NCBI GenBank assembly: GCA_015956445.1
Contig: WIUZ02000007.1
Span: 1,612,001-1,676,000 of the forward strand
DNA: 64,000 nt
Origin: Thelephora terrestris
Lineage: Eukaryota; Basidiomycota; Agaricomycetes; Thelephorales; Thelephoraceae
Direction: 5' to 3'
The notes beneath the pieces were generated by a model. That model made no database searches. It was not told the origin of the DNA and saw only the letters and a list, made by a program, of their open reading frames with translations. Shown here in pieces: positions 34,364 to 47,077 of this stretch; the stretch's first letter is position 1; each line of letters begins with the position of its first letter. A program made the translations under genes and the position numbers.

Positions 34364-36753
34364 CTATGCAAACCTCTTCCCACACCTCTGGCACGATGGG
34401 ACATTGCTGGTCCTATTGTTTCCACAGCCAACGCACTGCATATAGCAGTTGCCACGGACCCCCGCGCAATATGGGCAAAAGATGCTTGTCCCATAAACCG
34501 AGGATGAGATAGGGGTGGTGTAGCATGGACAGTTGCTCCGAGGGCATCGCAGCTGTACACCTTTATTCAGCTTCTTCAATTCAACCCCCTTCTTCAACCC
34601 AAGCTTCAGCGCGCCAGCACAATGTGAGGAAGAACCGTTGGCAATCTGGCCAATGTTCTTGCTCACAAGACCAATCAACTTCGGGTCTTTGAGGTTCGGG
34701 ATGAAAACCTCGCTCTCCATCTCCATGATTTTTTCCTGACTGAACAAATGCGTTAGCACAATACTTAAATCTGGTGCAAATCCTTGATGTGGCCCTTACG
34801 TGGCGGAAACCCACGAGAAAACCTCGTCCACGACGTTGTCTAACGTGACTTTGCTTTTGATATCCGCCAGGGTAGTGTCGCAGAGGGGCTTGATCTCCAG
34901 CTAGAATGGCACATCAGTGTCGTGTGCGAGGCGCTTTGCTGAAGGCTGTCTCACCAAGCTCGCCAAAACGTAAATACTCTTCGGTGAGCAGGGAGGGGGT
35001 GCTTGCCCTGTCGTCTTTTCACGGATGTACTTCAAACGAGAGTCGACTCCTTGGGATTTGAGTGGAGCGAACACAATCTCGTCTGTGCAGCGATAGAAAA
35101 AAAGCGATCTCCAGCTGGAAAGCGCGTCATTTCTCACGAGACAGAGACAGGTGGGGGAGTGCATACGCTGAAAACGACCCAGCGACGAGCACCGCATGTA
35201 CTGGTTCTTCCTTGTCCTCTTTCGCCTTCTGCGGTTCCTCGCTATCCCCCTGTGTGTCCCCTTCACAGTCACTCTCGACGTTGACGTTCCCTTCAAAACT
35301 GCTTGTGAGAGCATCCCGACCGATGAAATATTTTACCACTGAGGACCTCAGAACTTCGGTATAACGAGGAATGTGCTCCGACGTACATTTTTTCACTTGC
35401 TCTGTCTTGTCTTTCATGATCGTGCTCGAAAAGTAAACGGGTTTCAATCCATCCCCAGAGATGGAGTGTCTGGTCAGATACTTCCTGTCGAAGAAGACCC
35501 CTGTACGAATCGATTTGATAAGTGCAATCTTCACAGAGTCCCAGTGGGCGGGACTCTTGACCTGAGTAGTCTGATGGAATGGAATGAGCAGTTCTCCATA
35601 AAATGTGAACCCGGAGTGGACTCACAGTGGGCGAAGTATTTGAAGGAGCCTTGATGTCTCCATCCTTGTTCACCATCTTCCACAATGTGGAGACCATCTC
35701 TGCCGCGTGTTCGAGGTCCCCTTCGACGAAACTGTCAACCTTTTTCTCAATACTTGTGCGCGTGGCCTCCGTCGAATCTTCCACCCAAGTATATGCCAGT
35801 TGCTCGACGTATAGGCTCCTGATCTCGTCGTACCTGCACCCCTTAATCAACATATGTTCAACTTGAACAACGTGTTAGGCTCACTGAGACGTGAATCTGC
35901 TGAATGATTCCTCGACGATGTCGCACTTTGATAGTTCACCGCGAATCCGATCCAGCGCCAGAGCCTTCAACGCGGGGACATCGTACTGTAGTGAAACTTT
36001 ATCAGATGCCGGATATATCAAACAGATCACGAAAGATGGGTACAAACCTTATCTGCGAGTCGGTATATGGACTTTGGAGATGGTCGGGGAACCTTGTCGT
36101 CAGATGAGTTGACGATTTCTGCGCTTCGAGATTTGCGATTCTGTTCTGATCCAAATGGGGCGAACTCTATCGTGTTGGTGTAGAGATACATCAGAAAAGC
36201 TTGGAACCTGAAATGGAATCAAATCACTTAATGCTGAACGTTTCGTACACTTCTACTCACGTTACAAACGCCATGTCTGGGATCTTGACCACCTTCCCCT
36301 TTTCGACCCACTCCTTGTGGCCCTCACAAAAGATCTTGTCCTTCCCAAGAAGGTCGAGCGGAAGAATTTTGGACTTGGCTGTGGGCTTGGAGGCCTTTTC
36401 ATCTTCACTGTCCTCAAGGTCACTGTCGGACAGATATCCATAGTCTTCTGCATATTCCTCCTCGTCGACCGCTTCGTTGAAGTCCTTTGACTGTGACTCT
36501 GCAAAGTTTCCAAAGAGCACTTGAAATCAGCCCCGTCAGGTGCTACCCGAGTGATGTCGAGTGTTGCGGTTCACTCACGGCCATCAAAGTAAGAGACTGT
36601 CTTCAGGATGTGGCTGCTAGAATAGAGCGCTTTTGGCCGAGATACTCGACCAGAGGAGTCCCGGTGTGAGTACAAGATAATCTTGGTGTCGATGAGGTTT
36701 CCCGATGGGATACCTTGGTTCAGGGCCTCGCGAAGAGCAGTAGTGGTCGACAT
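34364..36753 (-). CDS. Double-BTB protein with cysteine-rich tail, copy D
   Basis: Starts MSTTTALREALNQGIPSG at 36753 and keeps the ten-exon plan. Half 1: IDTKIILYSHRDSSG, an acidic SDSDLEDSEDEK insert, YLYTNTIEFAPFGS, SPKSIYRLADK, YDEIRSLYVEQLAYTW. Half 2: FFDRKYLTRHSISGD, VESDCEGD, FYRCTDEIVFAPLKS, SPKSIYVLASL. The tail is richer in cysteine than in A-C (NCPCY, FCPYC, GNC, QCVGCG, SCQRCG) and ends KRFA. The joined exons are open. It lies on the opposite strand, 12 kb from the array, between host genes and without a 200-residue partner. Its closest relative is copy E. Confidence 0.85.
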
Positions 36754-36796
36754 GTCTGTGGGCTTTCGGTGTGACAGAATCCTTTCGGTATCCAGC

Positions 36797-36804
36797 CTAT
36801 TTAT
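36797..36804 (-). promoter_or_regulatory. TATA-like box ATAAATAG of BTB copy D
   Basis: On the minus strand ATAAATAG lies 51 to 44 bp before the ATG at 36753, the same placement as in the other copies. Confidence 0.6.
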
Positions 36805-37442
36805 CGTAGATGTAGAACGCAGCAGGTCAACATGCTTCTTATCATTGTCCCCAAACTTCGCAGGTCCTCTTCGTCGCGGCAGTTATTACATGAATTAAAC
36901 AGGTGCTGCGTGGGCGTGTTTGGGGCCTAGATATTGTTAGGTCAATTCAGGCAGATATCCATGCGCCACCAGTGCAAGACGCCAAGACGAAGCTATCGGA
37001 TCGGTAACAGGGTGCTTCTTGCAGTGACAGTGAAAGTGAATCAGGCCTTGAGGCTTTGAGGGTCGGACTCAAGGGTCTACGGCCAGGAAGATGTCGGAAA
37101 GAACATGTCGCAGTCGAGGCAGACCGCAAGGGGGTCTTCCCAATGGATGGGTGGTATCTAGATAGGCGTCTCCACATATGGAGGGTGTAAGCCGCGCCGT
37201 ACAAAACAGGGTGGGCAATGGCTTCGAAAAATGCACTCAGCGCGCGATTTGAGAATCTGACCACGTGATCTACTCTGTCACAAGACTTAGACTTAGAACG
37301 TGTCTCGCACCTTAGTGGAAATAATGAGAACCCTGAGGTTTTATGAGGGGTGACTGGGTCCGATAAGCTGACGTGGAGGCACATATATTGAAAAGAGTCC
37401 AGCTACCGCTGATGTAAACCCTACACTCCGTGCTTGAAGCAA
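36805..37442. other. Intergenic stretch
   Basis: Between the copy D promoter and the 3' end of the zinc-cluster regulator. Nothing recognised. Confidence 0.5.
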
Positions 37443-39799
37443 TTATATACCGTACAGTTGCCTTATTTGAGGGAGGATGAGATTTGGGTATCGCGATTCT
37501 TCGGCACGACCATCCTCCCTCAAAACCACGCCAGCGAGAGTTGGACGAGTGGCACTTGGGAGTTTCGCCACGAGATTCAGATGGGCCTTTGTGACAATTT
37601 GTTGGCAATGTCGCAACTTTGTGCTGTCCTCGAGAGGGATATTGGCGAGATGAGCGTCGAATACACCCAGAGCTGTCTCCCAAGATATCTGCGTGACACG
37701 AATATTAGCGGTTTTCGACTCGCCAAAACTGGGTGGCACACACCCCGAGTAGTAGGTCGTGGCGAGTGTATTCCTCTTTACACATATCCCGGGCCAGTTC
37801 GCCCAGACGTCCCAAACTCGAATCATACAGGGCTTCCACTTCTGCCTGAGAAGTGGGTTCCATGTTGCGTAGAGTCTTACATAAGACGGCGAGACAGGCG
37901 AAGCAATCGACGCAGCAGCCCCTAATCATCTCAGCACCTGTTTTGTCGCCGAGTGCTAGAAACCTCAGCAAGTTTGACAGCAGATCCTGAGAATAGTCCC
38001 CTAACTGGACTACCAGCCGAACACATGACTGTCTCCAGGTACCCACTCGTGGTCCTAGCAGTGACGGAACACGATTAGTGGTTGATGCGATCGCAGAAGG
38101 TGGAAACAATACTTGCCATCATCCGGGCGATGGGCAAGTAAAACCGCTGCATCCCTGACCAATAGAATAGTCTTCGTACGCATAGTCAATGGGCAAATTT
38201 TGAACAATAATGGGTATACTTCCTATCAAAGTATTCTGAGGACGTGACACAGATGACGACGAGGGAGTAGGCCGCACCGGGAGTTGGTGACGAAACTCCT
38301 CCTCAATTCTTGCAGTCATCTTTGGTTCCTCTCCGCCATGCGTAAGAAACAGAAAATTTTCGAAATAGATGATCTGCGAAAGGACAGACAGCTTCTCGTG
38401 TAGATCTTCGGAGAACGCGGGCGGTCGCCCATACGTCGGGATAAACCGAAGCCCACCGGTGTTGATAGCTTCGCAGCCCCTCTGCATATATAGGGGAATG
38501 TAGTAGTCGTTGAGTGACAGGGTTATAGACGCAGAAGTGACCCAGAGCGCCACTTGCGCTCTGAGTTCCCAATCATTTCCTTTGAATATCTCGGCAAGCC
38601 ATTCGAGACATATCTGGATGTGTTTCGCGTGGAGTCGAACCATAGCGGGCGAACTTTCCATACCCTCGCAAAAGTACATCCCCAGAGCTTGGGCAGCGGG
38701 GATGAAGAACGGGTGGATAATTATCCCCGAAGTGTCTCCACCCAACATGGCTTGTTGTCTGCCGGAGGTAAACCGAATCCCTAGTTTGCTCAACCGGCAT
38801 AGAGCACTTATCCGGCTGAGGGGAAGGTCAGCCTATCTACGGTCAGTGGAACCGGGGTACGTACAACTTCATGTCAAGCTCCCCTAGAGCTACATCGGAA
38901 AGTTGCAGCCGTTCAGCCCCCATTAAAAGTAATGCAATATGGGGCTCAGGCGGGATCCTGGTGTGTATGCGAGGTAGTGGTATAGAAAACGGCGGAAGGG
39001 CAACAGAGTATGGCCGGTGTGTCTCGACTTCATTAACCGCGTGCAGTCGGGACACCGGAGATACAAGGGATGGTGGACTGCTACGACTGAGAGCAGGCGC
39101 AGACAGAACCTCCCCGAGTGTCGGTTGAATGGCGGTGGCTGTGTTCGTGTTGGTTGAGGATCCCGGAACAGCATCCCCAACCGTCCAACGCTCTTTTGAG
39201 AGATTCATTGGAAGCGAAGGATCCGGCTTGTTCCATAATAAGAAACGGGGCTGAGAAAAGGGATTGGACGAGGCGTCTATAATCTCGTCCTCGCATTCAG
39301 AGGCTATCCCCCCCTCGATACATCTTGTGCATGGTCGTTTGGCGTCGCATTTCTATGGGAGTTGTCGCGCCTGAGTCTATCCAATGTATTGTTGCCGGGC
39401 AATGAACATGATCACTCACCGTTTTTCTCGATCTGCGTGGTCAGGGAATCCAACGTTAGCAACCTTTCCCAGCATCAGTCGACCTTGTGGCTGACCGACA
39501 ACGATTACACGCCTCCCCTGCGCGAAGAGTTCCCCCCGCTCCCCGCTTCTTCACCGATTCGTAGACGCAATACTTGACTCCCAGAGTAGTACACCGTTCG
39601 CAGCGCGGAGTTGAGCTCGGAGTGCATTTCTGTTACAATGGCGCACATGAGTGTTCAGGGGTGCGTGACCTGGAGGAGTGAGAGCATAATTCACCACTTT
39701 CCTAGTTCTGCGATCACAAAAAACCATATTTACTTGGGTGCAAGCTGATTCAATGCGAATCACTTACCTGCATGCCGAACAAGCTCCCTTTGCGCTCAT
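37443..39799 (-). CDS. Fungal transcription factor with two Zn2Cys6 clusters
   Basis: The first exons are 39768-39799, 39695-39707 (13 nt), 39496-39629, 39420-39432 (13 nt) and a long exon starting at 39352. They encode two zinc clusters in tandem: CSACRTRKVKC followed by RCERC and YC, and CNRCRSRKTKC followed by PCTRC and EC. The rest resembles the middle homology region of fungal-specific regulators (LSKLGIRFTSGRQQAM, FIPAAQALGMYFCEGM, RAQVALWVTSASITLS, CPLTMRTKTILLVRDAA) and ends KLRHCQQIVTKAHLNLVAKL...LPQIRQLYGI. The role is DNA-binding regulation in the nucleus; the targets are unknown. The intron at 38055-38116 has a GC donor. Later exon joins (about 38.1-38.9 kb) were deduced from frame and splice signals. 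Confidence 0.8.
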
Positions 39800-41073
39800 C
39801 GTCGTTGTGGAAAGAGCGATAAGCGTCAAGGGGAGGTATTACACCTAAAGGCTACTCCCGCCTGTCTATGTGTCACGGCTAGACACCTGGGGACAGGAGC
39901 GCTTTAGTCGTTTCCATCTATCATGAGCATGTACGTGAAGACTTGCGGGCGTCCGAGTCAAGCGAAAGCTCCGCCCGGAAACGATTTCACACCACATGTG
40001 AGCGATGATCAACAACTTGTGACCGCCCCAGGAAACCCCTCGAGGCACAAGCGCCCTCCTCAAATTGCCTCGATCGCATGGCCGACGACCTCGGCAGAAT
40101 GATTTGGGGACTTCGCTCGCAGTATTTCCGGGAGTTAGTGAGCGGGAGTGTGGTGGAAAGAAAATATAGTGTTCCGGCGTGAGCCGCGGGATTTAGTCTT
40201 CGTGGTGGACTCGTGTAGTTGATGAAGACCTGATGACAAGCCTGTGAGTTTAGCCCCAGCTATGAGAATCTTTGTGGGGCAATGCTTACCCGCTTTTTGC
40301 ATAAAACATCGACTCGCTTCTGCGCAACACCGCAGCGAACGCTGCAGTCGAGACGATGCCATCAGATTCACGTGGTCCCGAAATGGACAAGGCCTCTCCG
40401 GGAACACAACTCGTCTGTCAGATTGAAGAACCCGGATCGGAACGCCGATACATAGGGGTCGTCGAGCTGTCAGAAACGGAGCCCCTTGCAATTGCATCTT
40501 GGGATCGGCCGTAGTCTAGAGGATACATGCGGCTACTAGCCTCAGTAAGGACGGTGAGGATTGAACGGTGTCGGAATACAAGGTAAGTTTCCGTGTTCGC
40601 AAGGGTCCGTGGTCCGAGCCCCAGCGTCAGCGATGAATTATTCTAGGTCTCCAGAACTTGGTGGGCGCAATGCCGGAGGTCACTATTGGTTTCAACGTAC
40701 GTTGAACGTGTGGTTCAGCCGAAGCCTGTCGAATTGACGCGCAAGTTGGCGTTCTCTGAAGGATTATCATAAAAACTGCACCATGCAGGATCATGCGTCT
40801 CGTAGATCCAGAGCCCTGCTCCTTTGCTCTGACTTTGAGGCTGAATTCCAGCGTAGTCTAGTGGGTGTTGCACTGGGTGGTCAAGACGAGTTTCGACACG
40901 ATGAAACCCTAAACGACCGCTGAGTGAGGGTGCCAGTTAGAATTTTAGCTTCGCGTGGTGCTGGAAGCAAGGTAACCACCACCGACTCGGATCGCCTCCA
41001 AAGTTACCGTTCAGCTTAGTACTAGTAGTGGTAAGCGCTCGCGGTCCCTCCCGTCACGTGGTCACGCTTGTAA
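39800..41073. other. Intergenic stretch
   Basis: No supported gene. A possible degenerate tRNA-like segment near 40.51-40.63 kb was considered and not accepted. Confidence 0.5.
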
Positions 41074-41891
41074 TGTCCCCTCCACGGACGTCAGGTTGGG
41101 ATCCAATTTTGCTCATATCCCAGGTGAACATCCTCGCCTGACTATCTCGGCCTTCGCTTCAGCTCACATACGTCAAGATTGTATCAGTACAGACCATTCA
41201 TTACCTCACGTTATCCGTCCTCATACCCCCACTTCTGTCGTTGTTCGCCGAACCAAATTCGCTCGACTATGAAGGAGGTGCCGCGAGCGTTGGTACGTCC
41301 TACCGCTCCGATATTTTAGCAATGAGTTCTCGTTTCAAGCATACGGGTTTGACAGGGATGGTGATGGATTGGAGGGAGATGGCCGGGAGCCCAACCGTTC
41401 AGGGCTGGAACCGTGAGGATAGGTGGGATGTATATGGTGGCGCGTGGAGTGGCGGCCGTAAGTTCGACCTCAAGGGCGTTGGCGACAAACAATGGTCTGG
41501 AGTTGACCCCATTCGTGGGTGGATTATCGCATTCTGTTGGCTCGTGGCCTCATGTGCTGAGTAAGTCTCCTTGTTCTTTTCCTCGTTGCCTAGAGCTTAC
41601 AACTATATCCTCACATCTAGCGTGTACTCTCTGTACTTTCTCGTACGACGGCCTCGGTTGATTCTCGATTTTGCCCTTACCCTCCTCTTCAACCATCTGG
41701 TTTTGACAACCTACTATTCCTCTTCTGTTCCAACATCTCTATTCTTTTGGGGGGTCCTGTTGACAGGTTGCGCTGGCGTTGTCATCGCGACTGAACAGTT
41801 GTGTGTCAAGCGGGAGATGAATGAAGGCCTGGCCGTCCCTCCAGATAATCCACTCGAGGATATAGAAATCGGTGGGTTTAGGCGAGATTGA
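41074..41891 (+). CDS. SYS1: SYS1, Golgi integral membrane protein
   Basis: The product has the SYS1 pattern: an N-terminal DPILLISQ-IVSVQTIHYL segment, a first hydrophobic stretch (LSVLIPPLLSLF), a membrane segment ending WIIAFCWLVASCAD, then VYSLYFLVRRPRLILDFALT and HLVLTTYYSS...PTSLFFW, the most conserved part, and a C-terminal EQLCVKRE motif. The second exon ends at 41560 and the third is 41621-41891. SYS1 targets the Arl3/ARFRP1 GTPase to the trans-Golgi. The first exon is the weak point: an ATG at 41074 precedes the DPILLISQ segment, but I could not make the frame run cleanly from that ATG into it, so the true start needs transcript data. Confidence 0.75.
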
Positions 41892-44143
41892 GTTTCCGGG
41901 ATTGGCTGGCCTAGGACAGACTTATTTTGTCAGGCAAGCACTGCTTGGATTTATCACACAAGGAACTGACATCCCGACCTCGCAGATGTTGTGTATGTGA
42001 TAGATCATTTACTGAATTGCTACGACGTTTGCGAACGACACAGAGACGCGTCACATTCGCGCCCCATCTCACTTTTCACGTCATCGAAGCCGTTCATCTG
42101 TTGATAGTCATTGGCGTCGCGATTTCCGTGCTATGGGAGGTGCTTACCCCGCATTTCCTGCTCGAAAGGAAGGTTTACGTGCGGCCCAATTAGAACAGCT
42201 GACGAGTTCTCCACCCAAACAACCTTTGTGCGCGTTTCATTAGACGCGATCCTTGTATCAAGCCTGCGCTCAGGTCGTCCTTTGGATTGACTCGAGTGTC
42301 ACGCACGCACAGATCACCCTTCGTGCAGAAAGGCTGTATCATCCCTCTGTGGTTACGGATTGCGTCCGGTAGACCCACATTCTAGTCCACGACTTTCTTC
42401 CTCTTGTCCGAGTCGGTTTGAGAAAGTTCCGGAGGTCGCTCCGGTGGTGTAGGTGAAGCCCGGTGTCCAAGTTTCCCACTAACCGACTATACCAGTCCAG
42501 TAAGTTTTTCTTCCGCGGTCGGAGTCCAAGTGGCCTGTTCATTGTATTCTTTTCAAATCCGAATTGAGATCAAAAGATCTCTTGTCATCAAGACTCTGCA
42601 ATTTACATTCGCATGACAACAAGTAGAGGTAAGTGATCGACGGCATTCTGATTGGTCCACGAGAAGATCCCAGGCGTGCGGGCGTTTATCGCTGTCAGTG
42701 TACCTTGTTTCGTTCCATGAAAACCGAAGCTTCAAACACCTCAGGTCTTCTTCACTCCAATTCATGCTGCAGGGATACTCATCCTGTAACCTGTGGCACT
42801 TGCTGAGCCTAGTACATCTGTCAGACCCTTGCGTTTGGTCACGAATCTCGGAATACTGCCAAGCGTCTCAACCCGAAATGACTGAATGAAGATGGTCCCA
42901 CTCAGGCTCTGCGCACGTTACGAGTGAAGCTTTCAATCCCCCTTTCTGGCCAAGCCTTTCCACTTGACCGACGTACTCAATTCTCTTCATGGTCGAGTGG
43001 GAGGGCCAGCACATCGGCGTGCTGCAATGATGAAGGCGTCGGAGTCTCAAGGGTGTGCGTAGTCATCTAGCCCTTACCTTGTTGAGAATGCTAGTGATTG
43101 ATCGTATAGTTAATTTTCAGTGATACCGTGACTTCTCTGGAGGGCGTGACCCTTTGTGTGGGTCGATGATAATAGCATTTCGCTTCAGCATGAGGCGTCA
43201 ACTGAACAAGTTTCAGGTTCTCCATTCACAGCCGACCAGGTCGTGGTGCGCTTGAGGTCGATTAAGAGGATTACTCCTACTGCCTTCCCGCACTACTGAA
43301 GGCGAGAAGCGTATGTTCCGTTCCAGTGATGACGATCGACACATTTTGTTTCACGAGCATTGATAGATGCGCCACATTCGACCTCTCGGTTTTGCGAATA
43401 CCTTTCCTCTCGCTAGAGGGAATCTGCCGGGACGCGTGAAGTAGCGCATAACACTGAGCGTGGCATCACCAGCCACAGATAGTCCGCCTTTTACGTGTTC
43501 ACTTGAACGGGTTACGTCACTATTCACGGCTCCTATCGATCTTTGCGGCTGCACTTCTCACTTGAATCCTGCCTTCACTTCCTGTCAGAAGGAGGCTCAA
43601 ACTCGGCTAGCACATTTCTGTTGCAGCACTGGAACAGGAAATGGTGAAGATTTCAGGAGGTCCTGGGACATTCTTTTACCAGTCTCAACTAGCGCATGCC
43701 TGCAGGTTGTGAATTGGATCAAACCCCATGGGGCACGTGTATCGGCTAAGACGCCTCCAAAACATTCAATTACAAATGGGAACACCGCCTGGTGTTCTCT
43801 GGGGGTGTTGGCAGTTCTCGATTGCTCCACCAGAGACGAATCGATTCGCCTCATAAACGTACGAGGGACCGTGACCTTTCAGATAATAGCGACCTTTGCA
43901 GACTTATAAATCACAGTCTGTCTCATTCCGAAGTGCGCCTCCTTAGTTCGTACCCGTTCTGATGATGCGTACAGCCGGACGAACCGCCACCCATCCCTCC
44001 CCGTGTAACTAGTGATATGTCAATGCACACTCACTCGGACACGAGGCCCGTTTGCCGTATAAATAAGCCGCTTCTCTGGACGCGGACGCCGTAGCTTTCG
44101 GGTTCGTTCTCTTTCTCTCCCATCCTTTCCTGGTCCTCGAGAA
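41892..44143. other. Long intergenic stretch
   Basis: About 2.2 kb without a supported gene. Several short frames exist on both strands, none with a motif, a plausible intron chain or a paralogue in the window. A 26-bp A/T- and C-rich box near 44045-44060 (GTATAAATAAG) could be the promoter of the ATPase gene that follows. Confidence 0.45.
44052..44062 (+). promoter_or_regulatory. TATA-like box of the BCS1-type gene
   Basis: The sequence CCGTATAAATAAGCC lies about 85-90 bp before the ATG at 44144. Spacing and sequence fit a fungal TATA element. Confidence 0.4.
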
Positions 44144-47077
44144 ATGGACAAAGTCAAGAATCTGCTGTCCCCCTTGGCTTCGGGAACCATCAATGACACT
44201 CTGGTGTGTCCCGTGAAACCAATCCTGGAGTTGCCCAGGAGTGCCAACGCATCGATTTTATTCCCCTCAGAAACTCGTCGTCATTGGGGGAACGATGGAA
44301 ACCGCCCGCAGGGCATCCGCCTCCGCCTGGAGCGGGTTCGTAGACTGTAATTCCATTTCCTATTTCTCTATCCTATACAACACACGCTCAGCGGAAAATC
44401 ATCCAAAATAGCCTTCTTCCTGACCGCGCACTTCTCCCAGGAGGACTATCCGGTAAGTGGTTTCCCAGTCTTGTTAATGCTGATCACTGAACTGGCACCG
44501 GTTTTTTTATCCCCCCGCAGTATGATTGGTACGTTACATTCACCACGTTTCTTCCCCTAGCTATCAAGGCTCATGCTCCGGAATTACAGGTTGTTGCATT
44601 GGCTCTCAAAGGTACGCGCTCGTTCGAGCCGAATACTTCTCTCGCGATCGACCCTATGACCTGCTTGTCCAGCAACCTGCATGGGGACGAAGCAGAGAGT
44701 TTGACATAACAACGAGGACCATCAGCAGAAACGCCGTCACCCAAACTACAACCGGCGACCTCCTGGATGACGACGAAGACGACGAGATGCTCGTTCGTGA
44801 CCATAGAAAGCGGAAGGTGGCGTTTGAGCCAAGTCCCGGTATGTCAACTACTATCCCGATTTTGGCAAGTTTCCGATCAACGCGCCTCACCAGAGACCAC
44901 GCACACGATCTACTACCAAGGCCATTGGTTAAGGGTGAGCCTTATCACGCCGCTTTGCACTTCTTCAATCTGCTGAGAACCACCGGAGGTTACCAGAACG
45001 AAACGCAAGAAGGATCACGAACATTCTGCCGAGCTAAAGATCAGGTCGGTTTTCAACTGATCCCTCAAACGCGTGAATATTCACGTTGGCGCCCGTAGCG
45101 TCGTCGCACGTAATAACAACATCTTAAAGCAGCTGGTCCTCGAAGCAAAACGCGACTATGAAAAGGACGCCGAGCACAAAGTTCATATCTACATGGCTGA
45201 CACGTAAGTATCTGATCCGACCTCTGCGAGTCGGAATCGCTAAGCCTCGTGTTTAGAACCTGGGGACTTTGGACGTGGACAGGCGCCCGCCAAAAGCGGC
45301 CCATGAGCTCCATCGTCCTGGAACCGGGTGTCAAGGATATGCTCCTTGCTGACTGCAAGGATTTCTTACTTTCGGAGGATTGGTGAGCGCGCTTGACCTT
45401 CGGGGCAGACGATTCCAACAGGACTGACGGAGGTTCGCTTAGGTATGCGGAAAGGGGTTCGTGACGTCAATTACGGAACAAGGTCTCCATGGATCTGACG
45501 ATACATTTACTAATTCCTGTAGGCATTCCGTTCCGTCGCGGCTATCTCCTTCATGGCGTTCCTGGAAGGTACGTGACCATTACTCACATTTGTAAACAAA
45601 TAGTGTTTTGATCGGCGTTTTCGATTATAGCGGCAAGACGTCCTTAATACACTCGATAGCTGGTGAGTTGGGTCTGGATATTTACGTCGTCAGCCTGTCG
45701 GCCAAGGGGTAAGTGTGAATCCATACTAGCCCCCACGGGGCCCGTCTAACCACAGTTGGCTCACTTTGGCATAGAATGTGTGATAACAAATTGGCAAAAC
45801 TGATGGGACGCGTGCCGTCGAGGTGAGTTGAGCCCCCGTATTGTTTTCCGATTGTAAGCTATCTCTGACCGACGCGTGTCAGGTGTATATTGCTCCTCGA
45901 GGACTTGGATGCCGCCTTTACTCGTGGTGTGTCACGAGATGAGAAGTCCACAGGTACTCCCGCAACTTTGACCTTTCCAACGAGCAGCAGAAAGAAGGAC
46001 CTCGACGATGAAGAAGATTCCACTCTCAGTCTGAGTGGTCTCCTGAACAGTTTAGATGGCGTTGCTGCTGCCGAGGGACGGTAAGTTCCCCCTGACCCTC
46101 TCATCTCTTCCCGACTGGACTGACATTCCATTCCAGTTTGCTTTTCGCCACTACCAATCACATCGAGCGTTTAGACCCCGCCCTGAGCAGACCGGGCAGG
46201 ATGGACGTTTGGATAAACTTCAAGAACGCGACCAAGTGGCAGGCCGAGGAGATCTTCAAGAACTTTTTCCCCTGTAAACGCCCAGAACCGCCTACACCAC
46301 TGACACCAGAAGGTGTGGCCACTGAAACGAAGCCGAAGCCAAGACGGAAGGCTCCCGGGCCGGTTCTTGAGGAGGCTGAACTCTCGGATCTTGCGAAGCG
46401 CTTTGCTGATGCCATTCCAGAAGACGAGATGAGCGTGAGTGTGACTACGGTCCGGGGCCCTTCGCTTGGCTGACAAACTCTCTTAGGTTGCCGCCATCCA
46501 AGGATACCTATTGAAAAACAAGACCCGGCCGAAGGAGGCTGTGGAAGAAGTTGCCGAATGGTGGGGATTCGGACTTAGTCCCTGTTACGAGGCCCTGTCT
46601 GATGCTCCTCTCTCACTCATGCAGGGTAGTCAAGGAACGCGAGATGCGGGAGAAGCTAAAAAAGGAGAAGGAAGAGGTTTGTGACTGACATGTGGTGTTG
46701 ATGTTCGTGAGGGTCTGACCAATATGCCTTTGCTAGCGTGAGGAGCAGGAGAGGAAGGAGAAGGAGAGGAAAGCACGTGAAGAGAAGGCTGCGGAGAAGT
46801 TGACTGAGCCCGTATGAAAGCTCGCATCCTACTCTTCATCAGTAAGACGCTGAAGCGACCTTTCCCTTTCTTCCAGGCTGTCGGACAACCATGCGCAGGA
46901 CTAGACGTGATTACCGTGGCCAGTTCTACCTTGAGCCTCGGAACAGCCAGCACCATCACGTGCGCAGATGCTGATACCGAGGAAACAACAGCCTCCGAGG
47001 GTGGTAATAAGGGAGAAAAATGGGTATCTGTTTCAAGCGAATCATCTACGACAAAGAGCACTTCCGCCACTTCGTAG
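44144..47077 (+). CDS. BCS1-type AAA ATPase
   Basis: Many short exons, the first 44144-44203 (MDKVKNLLSPLASG) and the second 44271-44346. The N-terminal BCS1 domain reads SFFLTAHFSQEDYPYDWLLH, WLSKQPAWGRSREFDITTRT, THTIYYQGHWLR and VVARNNNILKQLVLEAK. The AAA core has Walker A GVPGSGKTS (about 45.56-45.65 kb), Walker B ILLLEDLDAAF (about 45.90 kb) and the ATTNHIERLDPALSRPGRMD second region. A Lys/Glu-rich coiled-coil (REMREKLKKEKEE...) and a Ser/Thr-rich tail follow. Yeast Bcs1 inserts the Rieske protein into mitochondrial complex III. Agaricomycetes have many BCS1-like paralogues, and this one has an acidic insert (DDDEDDEM) plus the charged tail, so it may not be the orthologue. Confidence 0.85.

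Noticed and set aside
40511-40630. tRNA-like segment with a box A match (TAGTCTAGAGG) and a near match to box B (GGTCCGAGCCC).
   Set aside because: The two boxes are about 98 bp apart, the T stem and acceptor stem do not pair properly, and no anticodon loop is convincing. At best a decayed relic.
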